A stretch of 64,000 nt of DNA from NCBI GenBank assembly GCA_046048895.1, contig JBJOFF010000005.1, positions 49,288-113,287 on the forward strand, in the 5' to 3' direction. This document shows positions 9,073-18,461 of the stretch, piece by piece (position 1 is the stretch's first letter; every line of letters begins with the position of its first letter). The stretch comes from ZLKRG08 sp046048895. Its GTDB lineage: Bacteria > Actinomycetota > Actinomycetes > Nanopelagicales > Nanopelagicaceae. The notes under the pieces are model-generated. The model was not told where the DNA came from. It did no database searches and was given only the letters and a program-made list of their open reading frames with translations. The translations under genes and the position numbers were made by a program.

Positions 9073-9636
9073 TTAAACTTCTAGCAGTTCGGCTTCCTTA
9101 TGCTTTAGTAACTCGTCAATCTTTGCAGTGTGATCGCCGGTAACTTTTTCAAGTTCCTTTTCGGCGCGAGCTAAATCATCCTTAGAGATTTCGCCATCCT
9201 TTTCCATCTTTTCTAGCGCTTCTTTAACTGCGCGACGGATATTGCGGATGGAAACCTTTGCATCTTCACCCTTTGATTTAGCTAGTTTGATGTACTCCTT
9301 GCGGCGCTCTTCAGTTAGCTGTGGGAAATTGATTCGAATTGATACGCCATCATTACTTGGATTAATTCCTAGATCTGATTCGCGAAGCGCCTTTTCGATA
9401 GATGACATCGCGCCCTTATCAAATGGGTTAATTAGGGCAACACGCGCTTCTGGAACTTGGATAGATGCCAATTGATTTAACGCAGTCGGTGCACCGTAGT
9501 AATCAACAATCACCTTATTAAATAGTGATGGATGAGCGCGTCCGGTGCGAATAGATGCCAGATCTTCCTTTGCTACATCTACTGCTTTATTCATCTTCGT
9601 TACGCCGTCGGCTGAAACTGATGCAATGTCGCTCAT
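9073..9636 (-). CDS. frr: Ribosome recycling factor
   Basis: This 187-residue protein works with EF-G to split post-termination ribosomes. The near-tRNA-shaped fold is indicated by the N-terminal helix with EDLASIRTGRAHPSLF and the C-terminal long helix EKDGEISKDDLARAEKELE. The length is exactly that of the family. It lies 9 bases after pyrH in the standard pyrH-frr pair and 18 bases before cdsA. Confidence 0.97.
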   Translation of the reverse strand: MSDIASVSADGVTKMNKAVDVAKEDLASIRTGRAHPSLFNKVIVDYYGAPTALNQLASIQVPEARVALINPFDKGAMSSIEKALRESDLGINPSNDGVSIRINFPQLTEERRKEYIKLAKSKGEDAKVSIRNIRRAVKEALEKMEKDGEISKDDLARAEKELEKVTGDHTAKIDELLKHKEAELLEV

Positions 9637-9645
9637 GGGGTTTCC

Positions 9646-10362
9646 TTAATTAACTAGAGTTCCGATTTTCTCGCCCTTAACTGCGCGAGCAATATTTCCA
9701 TTATTCATTAAGTCAAAGACCACGATTGGTAATTTATTTTCGCGGCATAAGCTAAATGCTGCTGCATCTGCAACTGCGAGTGACTTAGATAGAACTTCAT
9801 CGTAAGTAATAGTTTCGAACTTAGTTGCGTTTGAATCCTTACGAGGATCTGCGTTGTAAACGCCATCAACACCGCTCTTTGCAAGAAGCAACGCATTTGC
9901 GCCAATTTCTAATGCGCGCTGTGCTGCAACGGTGTCAGTGGTAAAGAACGGCATACCTGCGCCAGCGCCAAAAATAACTACGCGACCCTTTTCTAGGTGG
10001 CGGATTGCGCGACGTGGAATGTATGGCTCTGCAACTTGGCCCATTGAAATCGCAGTCTGTACGCGAGTATCAACGCCCTGCTTCTCAAGGAAATCTTGTA
10101 ACGCTAAACAGTTCATAACTGTACCGAGCATGCCCATGTAATCCGCGCGTGAACGTTCCATGCCACGTGTCTGTAGCTCTGCGCCGCGGAAATAATTACC
10201 GCCGCCAACCACGATTGCTACCTGGGTTCCGGACTTAACAACATCAGCGATCTGCTTTGCAATTGCTTGAACGACATCGGGATCAACACCGATGCCCTTC
10301 TCTCCGCCGAAAACTTCTCCAGAAAGTTTAAGGAGCACTCTGCCGTAACCTTTTGACGACAT
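9646..10362 (-). CDS. pyrH: UMP kinase
   Basis: This 238-residue kinase phosphorylates UMP to UDP in pyrimidine nucleotide synthesis. Amino-acid-kinase-fold motifs are present: VLLKLSGEVFGG at the N-terminus, VVGGGNYFRG around residues 50-60, and GVDGVYNADPRKD with TYDEVL for nucleotide binding. It stands 40 bases after tsf with a good Shine-Dalgarno (AAGGAG) and 9 bases before frr. The family is allosterically controlled by GTP and UTP; nothing unusual is seen here. Confidence 0.97.
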   Translation of the reverse strand: MSSKGYGRVLLKLSGEVFGGEKGIGVDPDVVQAIAKQIADVVKSGTQVAIVVGGGNYFRGAELQTRGMERSRADYMGMLGTVMNCLALQDFLEKQGVDTRVQTAISMGQVAEPYIPRRAIRHLEKGRVVIFGAGAGMPFFTTDTVAAQRALEIGANALLLAKSGVDGVYNADPRKDSNATKFETITYDEVLSKSLAVADAAAFSLCRENKLPIVVFDLMNNGNIARAVKGEKIGTLVN

Positions 10363-10402
10363 GAGTGCTCCTTATCTACTTCTTAACTCTATGGAGAGTG
10401 TA

Positions 10403-11230
10403 TTACTGACCGACGCGGAAACGTGAGAAGGCCTTAACCGCAGTTTGCGCCTCATCAAGAATCTGCTGAACAGTCTTCTTTGCATCCTTTGCGAATGCCT
10501 GCTCTAGAAGTGAAACTTCCTTTACGAAACCAGTAACGCGACCTTCAACGATCTTTGAAAGCGCTGCTTCTGGCTTACCTTCTTCGCGAGCGGTCTCTTC
10601 TGCAATACGACGTTCGTTCTCGATTAGTTCCGCTGGAACTTCATCGCGATTTACGAACTGTGGTGCAAAAGCTGCAATGTGCTGAGCAACATCGCGACCA
10701 ACTTCAATTGCTTCCTTGGTTAGCGAAATCAAAACGCCAACCTGTGGTGGAAGATCTGGGCTGGTCTTATGTAGATAAATTCCTACTGGACCGCCTTCGT
10801 AAACAGTTACGCGACGAACTTCGATGCGCTCACCAAGTGTCGCATTTGCTTCATCAACGTGCTGTTGTACTGAACGACCAGGTGCGATCTCTGAAGCTAA
10901 GAATGCAGCAACATCTGCGCTCTTTGTCTTTAGAAGGTGATCAACTAATTCATCACCTAGCGCCTGGAAGCGATCGCCCTTAGCAACGAAATCAGTTTCG
11001 CAGTTAAGTTCGAGCATTACACCGATATCGCCTGCAGATTTTGCAACAACTAAACCATTAGAAGTTGCGCGACCTTCACGCTTGGTAACGCCCTTAAGAC
11101 CCTTAACGCGAATGATTTCTACAGCCTTGTCGTAATCACCATTAGCTTCATCTAGCGCCTTCTTGCAATCGAGCATTCCTGCTGCAGTTGCTTCACGTAA
11201 ACGCTTTACATCTTCTGCTGTGTAACTCAC
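10403..11230 (-). CDS. tsf: Elongation factor Ts
   Basis: This 275-residue protein recycles EF-Tu-GDP to EF-Tu-GTP. The N-terminal UBA-like domain has LREATAAGMLDCKKAL, and the core shows ELNCETDFVA, the classic EF-Ts signature. The start is a GTG whose last two bases lie within the rpsB stop (GTGA), so it is coupled to rpsB. Such overlap is unusual because rpsB and tsf are commonly separated by a regulated spacer. The length is normal for actinobacteria. Confidence 0.97.
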   Translation of the reverse strand: MSYTAEDVKRLREATAAGMLDCKKALDEANGDYDKAVEIIRVKGLKGVTKREGRATSNGLVVAKSAGDIGVMLELNCETDFVAKGDRFQALGDELVDHLLKTKSADVAAFLASEIAPGRSVQQHVDEANATLGERIEVRRVTVYEGGPVGIYLHKTSPDLPPQVGVLISLTKEAIEVGRDVAQHIAAFAPQFVNRDEVPAELIENERRIAEETAREEGKPEAALSKIVEGRVTGFVKEVSLLEQAFAKDAKKTVQQILDEAQTAVKAFSRFRVGQ

Positions 11231-12012
11231 TTTGATTCAGTAGCTCCTTCGAGAATGTCCTTCTCCCAATCAGCAAGTGGTTCGCCTTCAGCGACTTCTG
11301 CTTGCTTGTTCTCTTCCTTAACCTGTGCACTGCGAGCCTGTAGACCAGCTGCAATTGCATCAGCTATAACGCGAGTTAGCAGACCGATTGAACGGATTGC
11401 ATCGTCATTACCTGGAATCTTGTAATCAACTTCATCTGGATCGCAATTGGTATCCAAGATTGCAATAACTGGAATACCAAGCTTCTTAGCTTCTTGAACC
11501 GCAAGGTGTTCCTTCTTGGTATCAACAACCCAGATTGCTGCAGGCAACTTGGTCATGTTGCGAATACCATCAAGGTTCTTAGTTAGCTTCTCGCGTTCGC
11601 GGCGAAGCACTAGAAGTTCCTTCTTGGTTAGCAGCTGATCGTTTGCTGCTTCAAGTGCTTCCAATTCCTTAAGGCGCTGGATTCGCTTGTAAACAGTTGG
11701 GAAGTTGGTAAGCATGCCGCCCAACCAACGCTCAGTAACAGATGGCATACCTACGCGCTGTGACTGCTGAATGATTGGTTCTTGTGCTTGCTTCTTGGTT
11801 CCAACGAAAAGAATGTTGCCACCCTTTGCAACTGTGTCCTTAACGAATTCATATGCTGAATCGATTAGACCCAATGATTGCTGGATGTCGATAATGTAGA
11901 TGCCATTGCGTTCGGTGAAAATGAAACGCTTCATCTTTGGATTCCAACGACGTGTCTGATGTCCGAAGTGAACACCGCTGTCGAGGAGTTCTCGCATTGT
12001 TACAACTGCCAC
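11227..12012 (-). CDS. rpsB: 30S ribosomal protein S2
   Basis: This is S2, a 261-residue late-assembling protein of the small subunit. Signature segments are MRELLDSGVHFGHQTRRWNPKM and the downstream ENKNLDGIRNM-like and VVDTKKEHLAV regions. An upstream in-frame ATG at 12096 would add 28 residues unlike S2. The GTG chosen here is preceded, 9 bases away, by a strong AGGAG, and it gives the expected N-terminus AVVTMRELL. The C-terminal acidic tail after residue 235 is lineage-typical. It heads the operon, has a roughly 200-base leader with hairpins, and its TGA overlaps the tsf GTG. Confidence 0.95.
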   Translation of the reverse strand: MAVVTMRELLDSGVHFGHQTRRWNPKMKRFIFTERNGIYIIDIQQSLGLIDSAYEFVKDTVAKGGNILFVGTKKQAQEPIIQQSQRVGMPSVTERWLGGMLTNFPTVYKRIQRLKELEALEAANDQLLTKKELLVLRREREKLTKNLDGIRNMTKLPAAIWVVDTKKEHLAVQEAKKLGIPVIAILDTNCDPDEVDYKIPGNDDAIRSIGLLTRVIADAIAAGLQARSAQVKEENKQAEVAEGEPLADWEKDILEGATESK

Positions 12013-12225
12013 TTGGGCACGCTCCTTTTTCAGTTTCGAACTTGTCGAAACTGCACTCGGTTGTCGAGCTAAACGATCTGTTTGGCTCCCTCGCACTGGT
12101 AGCGAATGCTCTGGTTAGAGACCGAAACGCTTTCCCGGAACAGGCCATTTGAAATCAATTCAAGGTCTGGACGGTCAGTGCTGTGATGTCACCGAAAATC
12201 ACTTCTCGGTGCAGGCGAAATTCTA
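12013..12225 (-). promoter_or_regulatory. rpsB promoter and structured leader
   Basis: A TAGAAT -10 box lies at 12220-12225, which would start transcription near 12213 and give a leader of about 200 bases; the -35 is weak. The leader can form CACCGA/TCGGTG near its 5' end, TTGAA/TTCAA in the middle, and a perfect 9-bp hairpin CAGTTTCGA/TCGAAACTG (12031-12053) ending 4 bases before the AGGAG of rpsB. That last hairpin would control access to the ribosome-binding site, as expected for feedback by S2. Feedback is an inference from E. coli S2; no consensus was searched. Confidence 0.5.
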
Positions 12226-12249
12226 TCGGCGAGCTAGAAAATAGCGAAA

Positions 12250-13128
12250 TCAGGCTCTGGGATGCGCCTGTTTAAAGGCGGAATGCAATCTCTCCGCTGA
12301 TACGTGGGTATATATCTGAGTGGTCGAAAGTGATGCATGGCCCAAGATTTCTTGGACAGTTCGCAAATCTGCGCCACCTTCTAATAAATGAGTCGCGGCG
12401 GAATGCCTTAAAGCATGCGGTCCAAGTTCGATGGTTTTATAAACCACTTCTCTGACTTGGCGTTGATCAATGCGTTTGCCTCGTGCACCAATGAAAATTG
12501 CGTTTCCGCTTTTTTCATTTGCTAATTGCGCTCTAACTGCCAGCCACTTCTCTAGCGCCGCAACTGCTGGCCTTCCGATAGGAATTACTCGCTCTTTATT
12601 ACCTTTACCAATTACGCGAATGGTTTGGCGTTCGTAATCGACATCCTTTAAATCCAATCCACATAATTCAGATACGCGAGCACCTGATGCATAGAGCATC
12701 TCCACCATCGCTAAATTTCTAACTGCAGTTAGCTCGCCAGTCTCTTCAGCAACGCTCTCCAGTGCTTGCATTGCGATATCTGCAGTTTTTACATCCACTA
12801 TCTCGGGCAGGATGCGATGCGATTTTGGTGTGGCCAGATTAAATCCCACATCACTTGGAATTAAGCCTTCTTTTGCCGCCCACTTTGTGAATAATTTTAT
12901 CGAAGTTGCGCGACGTGACAGCGTGGTGCGCGATGCGCCTTTGGTCTGTTGGTTAGCCAGCCAACTTCTTAAATGGCTGATATTTAGAGTTTTGATATCT
13001 GTTACACCAAGCGCATTTAAATGCGAAGCTAAAGATTCTAAATCGCCTAAATATGCGCGGATTGTGTTATCAGATAAAGAACGTTCGCGATTTAAGTGAG
13101 TAGTAAATCTCTCAATCGCGCTCTGCAT
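12250..13128 (-). CDS. xerC: Tyrosine recombinase XerC
   Basis: This 292-residue recombinase would resolve chromosome dimers at dif together with XerD. The N-terminal SAM-like DNA-binding domain (YLGDLESLASHL) and the full catalytic set are present: the first Arg in SGARVSELCGL, HALRHSAATHLL for His and Arg, LGHASLSTT for the second His, and the nucleophile in QIYTHV. It follows cimA by 9 bases and precedes the rpsB promoter, matching the xerC-near-rpsB order of other actinobacteria. XerD or an integrase are alternatives, but length and context favour XerC. Confidence 0.88.
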   Translation of the reverse strand: MQSAIERFTTHLNRERSLSDNTIRAYLGDLESLASHLNALGVTDIKTLNISHLRSWLANQQTKGASRTTLSRRATSIKLFTKWAAKEGLIPSDVGFNLATPKSHRILPEIVDVKTADIAMQALESVAEETGELTAVRNLAMVEMLYASGARVSELCGLDLKDVDYERQTIRVIGKGNKERVIPIGRPAVAALEKWLAVRAQLANEKSGNAIFIGARGKRIDQRQVREVVYKTIELGPHALRHSAATHLLEGGADLRTVQEILGHASLSTTQIYTHVSAERLHSAFKQAHPRA

Positions 13129-13137
13129 ACCTGCAGT

Positions 13138-14739
13138 TTACTCGGGGCGACGTCCTTGACGGATTAAGCCGAAGGTAAGTGCGTCTTCCAAAGCCATTGC
13201 AGATGCGGCGATCACGTTCTCGTGTACTCCAACAGTGTTCCAAGAACCATTCTTATCTGAAGTTTCAACTAATACACGAGTAATAGCACCGGTACCTAAG
13301 CGACCTTCAAGAATACGAACTTTGTAATCTGTTAATTCAAGTTCGGCGAGCTCTGGGTATAGCTTTGAAAGTCCAGAGCGCAGCGCATTATCAAAAGCGT
13401 TAACTGGACCATTTCCAGATCCAATGCAAACAAGTGATTCACCGTTTGCCGAAACTGTAACTTCTGCTTTGGTCACAATGCTGCCATCCTGATCGCTTTC
13501 GACACTGGTTAACCAATGAGAAACAGTGAAGAATTCTGGACGCTTCTTGGCAATCTCTTCGCGAACTAATAATTCAAATGATGCATCTGCCGCTTCGAAA
13601 GTGAAACCTTTAGATTCCATATCTTTTACACGTTCAACGATGCGTGTAATAAGTTCCTTGTCGCCACCTAGATCAACGCCAAGTTCTTGGCTCTTTAATT
13701 CAATTGACGCGCGGCCAGCCATGTCAGAGACCAGCATTCGCATATCGTTACCGACGCTGGCTGGATCTTCGTGCTGATAAAGATTTGGATCAACTTTGAT
13801 TGCCGAAGCATGTAAACCAGCTTTGTGCGCAAAAGCAGAGAGACCTACATATGGCTGACGTGCAGATGGCTTTACGTTGGTAACTTCAGCGATTGCATGT
13901 GAGATACGGAATGATTCGCGAAGCAAATTATCAGGAAGTAGCTTCTTATCTTTCTTTAATTCTAAATTCGCGATGATTGATACTAAATCTGCATTACCAG
14001 TGCGCTCACCGTAACCATTAATAGTGCCCTGAACATGAGTGGCACCTGCCGCGACTGCTGCCATTGAATTAGCAATTGCACAACCGGTGTCGTTGTGGCA
14101 GTGAATGCCAAGACGCGCACTTGATGCGCCCAAAATGTCATGAACTACATCTGCAATCTCATCAGGCAACATGCCGCCATTGGTATCGCAGAGCGCAATT
14201 ACATCTGCGCCAGCTTCTGCAGAAACTCTCACAACTTCTAGCGCATAAGCACGATTGGCGCGATAACCATCAAAGAAATGCTCCGCGTCGATAAATACGC
14301 GCTGTCCTTCGCTCTTTAAATGCTGAATTGAATCGCGAATCATATTTAGATTCTCATCAAGGGTGGTTTTAAGCGCTAGATCAACGTGGCGATCATGCGA
14401 TTTAGCCACCATAGTTACAACCGGTGCACCAGAGTTACGAAGCGCAGCAATTAGCGGATCGTCTGCAGCTTTAGTATTTGCACGACGAGTAGCACCAAAT
14501 GCCACAAATGTTGCGTGCTTTAACTTCAACTCTTTCTTAGCTAATTCAAAGAATTCAGTATCTTTTGGATTAGCCCCTGGCCATCCACCTTCGATAAAAC
14601 CCACGCCTAAATCATCCAAATGACGCGCGATTTGTAATTTATCGTGAACGCTTAAATTTAAACCCTCTTGCTGCGCGCCATCACGAAGCGTCGTGTCATA
14701 GACGTGAAAATTATCGGACATTTTGTTTGGGTTTGTCAT
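13138..14739 (-). CDS. cimA: (R)-citramalate synthase
   Basis: This 533-residue enzyme condenses acetyl-CoA and pyruvate to (R)-citramalate, opening the threonine-independent route to isoleucine. The HMGL-like barrel starts with YDTTLRDGAQQEG (residues 14-26), has FIEGGWPGANPKD, the metal-binding GIHCHNDTGCA and the conserved GTINGYGERTGN. The C-terminal 160 residues form the LeuA-type allosteric domain that senses end product in this family. The GGWPG motif and overall length separate the CimA group from 2-isopropylmalate synthase. It shares its first base with the ilvE stop, placing it in the ilvBNC-serA-leuB-ilvE unit, where LeuB would also serve the citramalate branch. Confidence 0.9.
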   Translation of the reverse strand: MTNPNKMSDNFHVYDTTLRDGAQQEGLNLSVHDKLQIARHLDDLGVGFIEGGWPGANPKDTEFFELAKKELKLKHATFVAFGATRRANTKAADDPLIAALRNSGAPVVTMVAKSHDRHVDLALKTTLDENLNMIRDSIQHLKSEGQRVFIDAEHFFDGYRANRAYALEVVRVSAEAGADVIALCDTNGGMLPDEIADVVHDILGASSARLGIHCHNDTGCAIANSMAAVAAGATHVQGTINGYGERTGNADLVSIIANLELKKDKKLLPDNLLRESFRISHAIAEVTNVKPSARQPYVGLSAFAHKAGLHASAIKVDPNLYQHEDPASVGNDMRMLVSDMAGRASIELKSQELGVDLGGDKELITRIVERVKDMESKGFTFEAADASFELLVREEIAKKRPEFFTVSHWLTSVESDQDGSIVTKAEVTVSANGESLVCIGSGNGPVNAFDNALRSGLSKLYPELAELELTDYKVRILEGRLGTGAITRVLVETSDKNGSWNTVGVHENVIAASAMALEDALTFGLIRQGRRPE

Positions 14740-15806
14740 TACTTAACGACCTTCACCCAACCATGTTTATCTGCAATCTGGCCATGCTGAATATTTAATA
14801 GCGCTTCGCGAATTTTCATTGTGGTAGCGCCAGGATTGCCATCACCAGTTACCCATGTGCCCCACTTAGATTTTGCTGCGCCAATTGGAGAAACTACCGC
14901 TGCAGTACCGCAAGCAAAAGTTTCGGTGATTGCACCAGATGCGATGCCATCTTTCCAATCATCGACCGAGAGCATTACCTCTTCGGTCTCAAAACCTAGA
15001 TCGCGAGCTACTGAAAGAATCGAATCGCGAGTAATACCAGGCAAAAGAGTTCCAGTTAATTTAGGAGTAACGACCTTATTTCCCTTTACGAAGTAAAGGT
15101 TCATGCCGCCCATCTCTTCAACCCACTTGCGTTCGACTGCATCAAGCCAAACAACTTGATCGCAACCTTCAGCTGCTGCTGCTTTTTGTGCAACTAGAGA
15201 TGCTGCATAATTGCCGCCACACTTTGCTTCGCCGGTGCCACCAGGAGCGGCGCGAACATATTCAGTTGATATCCAAACCGTTACCGCTTTCGATGGATTG
15301 AAATAAGCACCTGCTGGTGTTGCGATCAAAATGAATTTCGCCTTATTTGTTGGACGTACGCCTAAGCCAACTTCAGTAGCGATCATAAATGGACGGATAT
15401 AAAGCGATTCTCCAATTGCATTTGGAACCCAGCCAATATCTTGCTTGACCAACTCTTCGACAGTTTCAATAAAGGTAGCTACAGGTAACTCTGGAAGCGC
15501 TAAACGTTTTGCGCTTCGATTAAAACGCTCGGCATTAGCCTCTGGACGAAATAGCGCTACACCGCCATCTTTTTGGCGGTATGCCTTCATGCCTTCGAAA
15601 ATTTCCTGGCCATAATGAAAAACCGCAGTTGCTGGATCAAGAGTTAGCGGACCATATGGTTGCAGAACAGGTTCCGCCCAACCGGTCTTTTCATCCCAAT
15701 CTATAGTCACCATGTGATCGGTGTAGTACTTACCAAAACCGCCTTCAGCTACCTTGGCATCGCGCTCTGCTGCCGGAACTGCATTTGGATTGAGAATTTT
15801 CTTCAT
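14739..15806 (-). CDS. ilvE: Branched-chain amino acid aminotransferase
   Basis: This 355-residue PLP enzyme carries out the last step to valine, leucine and isoleucine. It has the fold-type IV features FHYGQEIFEGMKAYR, YIRPF, the PLP-lysine region EAKCGGNYAASL and the C-terminal TETFACGTAAVVSPIG. It is of the longer class II type (about 350-360 residues) common in actinobacteria. One-base overlaps join it to leuB and cimA. Confidence 0.96.
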   Translation of the reverse strand: MKKILNPNAVPAAERDAKVAEGGFGKYYTDHMVTIDWDEKTGWAEPVLQPYGPLTLDPATAVFHYGQEIFEGMKAYRQKDGGVALFRPEANAERFNRSAKRLALPELPVATFIETVEELVKQDIGWVPNAIGESLYIRPFMIATEVGLGVRPTNKAKFILIATPAGAYFNPSKAVTVWISTEYVRAAPGGTGEAKCGGNYAASLVAQKAAAAEGCDQVVWLDAVERKWVEEMGGMNLYFVKGNKVVTPKLTGTLLPGITRDSILSVARDLGFETEEVMLSVDDWKDGIASGAITETFACGTAAVVSPIGAAKSKWGTWVTGDGNPGATTMKIREALLNIQHGQIADKHGWVKVVK

Positions 15807-16846
15807 TATGAAAGCGCCTTTACTAACGCATCGCCAACTTCAGATGTAGAACGCTTGGTATCACCACGTGTTGCAAGATCTGCTGCCACTGCTGCCTCTA
15901 CTTCGCGAGCTGCTGCACCAAAACCTAAATAATCCAACATCATTGCAACCGACATGATGGTCGCAGTTGGATCAGCTAACTGCTTACCGGCAATATCAGG
16001 AGCAGAACCATGTACTGGTTCGAACATTGACGGGAATGCACCGGTTGGATTGATATTTCCAGAAGCGGCAAGACCAATACCACCGCAGATAGCTGCCGCG
16101 ATGTCGGTAAGAATGTCACCGAAGAGATTGTCAGTAACTACCACGTCGAAACGCTCTGGATTTGTAACGAAGAACATTGATGCGGCATCTACGTGTAGAT
16201 AGTCGGTAGTCACATCTGGAAACTCTTTCGCAACCGCTTCGAAAGTACGCGTCCATAATCCGCCAGCGCGAGTTAAAACATTGTTCTTATGAACCAAAGT
16301 TAACTTTTTACGTGGACGGCCTTGCGCACGCACAAATGCATCGCGGATAACGCGTTCAGCACCACGGCGGGTATTTAGCGATTCTTCGGTAGCAATTTCC
16401 GAATCAGTTCCGAATGCAAGAGTTCCGCCTGCACCAACGTATGGACCTTCCGTGCCTTCGCGAACCACAACAAAATCAATTGGCTTTTCAGTTGCAAGTG
16501 GGCCCTTAACGCCAGCATGTAATTTAGCTGGACGTAGATTGATGTAATGATCAAATGCAAAACGCAATTTAAGAAGTAGACCGCGCTCTAAAACTCCAGA
16601 TGGAACAGTTGGATCTCCAACAGCACCAAGCAAAATTACATCTGACTTTGCAATCTCTGCCATAACAGAATCTGGAAGAACTTCACCAGTGCGGTGCCAG
16701 TAGCCTGCGCCAAGATCATATGAAGTCTTGTTAAAAGTTACGCCATGCTTTGCGCCAACAACATCCAATACTTTCAAACCTTCAGCAACAACTTCTGGAC
16801 CGATTCCATCGCCAGCGATAACTGCAAGATTGATTGACTTCGACAT
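15806..16846 (-). CDS. leuB: 3-isopropylmalate dehydrogenase
   Basis: This 346-residue NAD-dependent enzyme oxidatively decarboxylates 3-isopropylmalate in leucine synthesis and, in the citramalate pathway, 3-methylmalate. The signatures AVIAGDGIGPEVVAEG at the N-terminus, VVREGTEGPYVG in the middle, and VVTDNLFGDILTDIAAAI for metal binding are all clear. leuA, leuC and leuD are not in the window. It shares a base with both serA and ilvE, consistent with one message. Confidence 0.95.
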   Translation of the reverse strand: MSKSINLAVIAGDGIGPEVVAEGLKVLDVVGAKHGVTFNKTSYDLGAGYWHRTGEVLPDSVMAEIAKSDVILLGAVGDPTVPSGVLERGLLLKLRFAFDHYINLRPAKLHAGVKGPLATEKPIDFVVVREGTEGPYVGAGGTLAFGTDSEIATEESLNTRRGAERVIRDAFVRAQGRPRKKLTLVHKNNVLTRAGGLWTRTFEAVAKEFPDVTTDYLHVDAASMFFVTNPERFDVVVTDNLFGDILTDIAAAICGGIGLAASGNINPTGAFPSMFEPVHGSAPDIAGKQLADPTATIMSVAMMLDYLGFGAAAREVEAAVAADLATRGDTKRSTSEVGDALVKALS

Positions 16847-18438
16847 TATTTCTCCAGGTTCACAGTGCGAGCTAAATCTGCACCAGTTGTTTTCTTAACG
16901 TTCTCTAAAATGCTTTCTGAAACTGAATCATCAACGGTCAGAGCCATCAGCGCCATGCCGCCAACTTCGCGACGTGAAACCTGCATACCTGCAATGTTTA
17001 CGCCAGCTTTTCCAAGTTCGCCACCCATTGCGCCGATAACACCCGGCTTATCCATGTATCGCAGGAAAATCATGTGCTTTCCTGGTGATAAATCCAGACC
17101 AAATCCATCGATTGAAACAATCTTCTCAACTTTACGAATACCAACCAAGGTGCCTTCTACAACGAAATTAGTTCCGTTTGCCATTGCAACTTTGAGTTGA
17201 ATAGAGCTACGGAATTGCTCGCAATTTGGATCATTCTTAACAGTTGCACTCATCCCACGTTCCTCTGCAAGCTTTGGTGCATTCACATAAGTAACATCTT
17301 CTTCAACGGTAGTTTCGATAGCGCCTTTAAGCGCGCTTGTTGCCAAAACAGCTGCGTCATAAGCTGCGATTTCGCCAAGTACATTAACTTCCATGCTGGA
17401 TGGCAGACTCCCTGCATAAGCAGTCGCAATCTCCGCCATCTTTTCTACCAACGGTAGTGATGGACGAATCTCTTCATGAACTGCGCCGCCCTTTACGTTT
17501 ACCGCGTCAGGAACTAGATCGCCTGCAAGTGCCTTACGAACTGATACTGCAACTGCAATACCAGCGCGCTCTTGTGCCTCATCGGTTGATGCACCTAAAT
17601 GTGGAGTTGCCACAACTTGATCCAATTCGAATAAAGGTGAATCGGTACAAGGTTCTTTGGCAAAAACATCCAAACCTGCACCAGCTACGCGACCTTCTAT
17701 AATTGCGTTGTATAGAGCAGTTTCATCTAGTACACCGCCACGAGCGGCATTGATAATGCGAACAGAAGGCTTAACTTTCTTAAGCGCCTCTTCCCCGATT
17801 AAGTTAACAGTCTCTTTGGTCTTAGGTAAGTGAATTGTGATGAAATCTGATTGCTTAAGAAGTTCATCAAGAGTTACTAACTGCACTCCCAATTGTGCTG
17901 CACGCGCAGGTTGTAGGTATGGATCGTATGCCACAACATTCATACCAAATGCCTGCATACGATGCGCAACTAATTGGCCAATCTTTCCGAAACCAATGAC
18001 GCCAAGAGTCTTTTCAAAAACTTCAGCACCGGTGAACTTTGAACGTGCCCATTTGCCGTTTCGTAGCGCAGCATGCGCCGGTGAAACAAAACGTGCACTT
18101 GCTAGCAATAATGAAATTGCTAGCTCAGCGGCTGAAACAATATTTGAAGTTGGCGCATTAACAACCATGACGCCAGCATCAGTTGCAGCTGGGATATCTA
18201 CGTTATCTAAACCAACTCCTGCACGGGCAATAACTTTCAAACCTTTTGCCGCTGCAATCGCTTCTGCATCCATCTGAGTTGCAGAGCGAATTAATACTGC
18301 ATCCACGCCAGCACTAAGTGCTGGGATCAGAGCGCTTCGATCTGCACCATCAACATGGCGAATCTCGAAATCTGGTCCCAGCGCCTGCATCGTTGCAGGG
18401 CTGAGTTCCTCAGCAATTAGTACAACAGGCTTGGTCAT
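16846..18438 (-). CDS. serA: D-3-phosphoglycerate dehydrogenase
   Basis: This 530-residue enzyme makes 3-phosphohydroxypyruvate, the first step to serine. It is the long actinobacterial form: catalytic and Rossmann domains (GVGLDNVDIPAA, GFGKIGQLVAHRM, ATPHLGASTDEAQ with the active histidine), then an intervening domain around residues 315-450, then a C-terminal ACT domain ending about residue 525, which in Mycobacterium gives serine feedback. It stands 23 bases after ilvC and shares a base with leuB. Placing serine synthesis inside the branched-chain unit is also seen in some other actinobacteria. Confidence 0.95.
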   Translation of the reverse strand: MTKPVVLIAEELSPATMQALGPDFEIRHVDGADRSALIPALSAGVDAVLIRSATQMDAEAIAAAKGLKVIARAGVGLDNVDIPAATDAGVMVVNAPTSNIVSAAELAISLLLASARFVSPAHAALRNGKWARSKFTGAEVFEKTLGVIGFGKIGQLVAHRMQAFGMNVVAYDPYLQPARAAQLGVQLVTLDELLKQSDFITIHLPKTKETVNLIGEEALKKVKPSVRIINAARGGVLDETALYNAIIEGRVAGAGLDVFAKEPCTDSPLFELDQVVATPHLGASTDEAQERAGIAVAVSVRKALAGDLVPDAVNVKGGAVHEEIRPSLPLVEKMAEIATAYAGSLPSSMEVNVLGEIAAYDAAVLATSALKGAIETTVEEDVTYVNAPKLAEERGMSATVKNDPNCEQFRSSIQLKVAMANGTNFVVEGTLVGIRKVEKIVSIDGFGLDLSPGKHMIFLRYMDKPGVIGAMGGELGKAGVNIAGMQVSRREVGGMALMALTVDDSVSESILENVKKTTGADLARTVNLEK

Positions 18439-18461
18439 CTTTAATAAATTAAGAAATACGC

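Noticed and set aside
12250..13128. Mobile-element integrase at the xerC position
   Set aside because: Length, motif set and position near rpsB fit the housekeeping XerC; no attachment repeats or cargo nearby.
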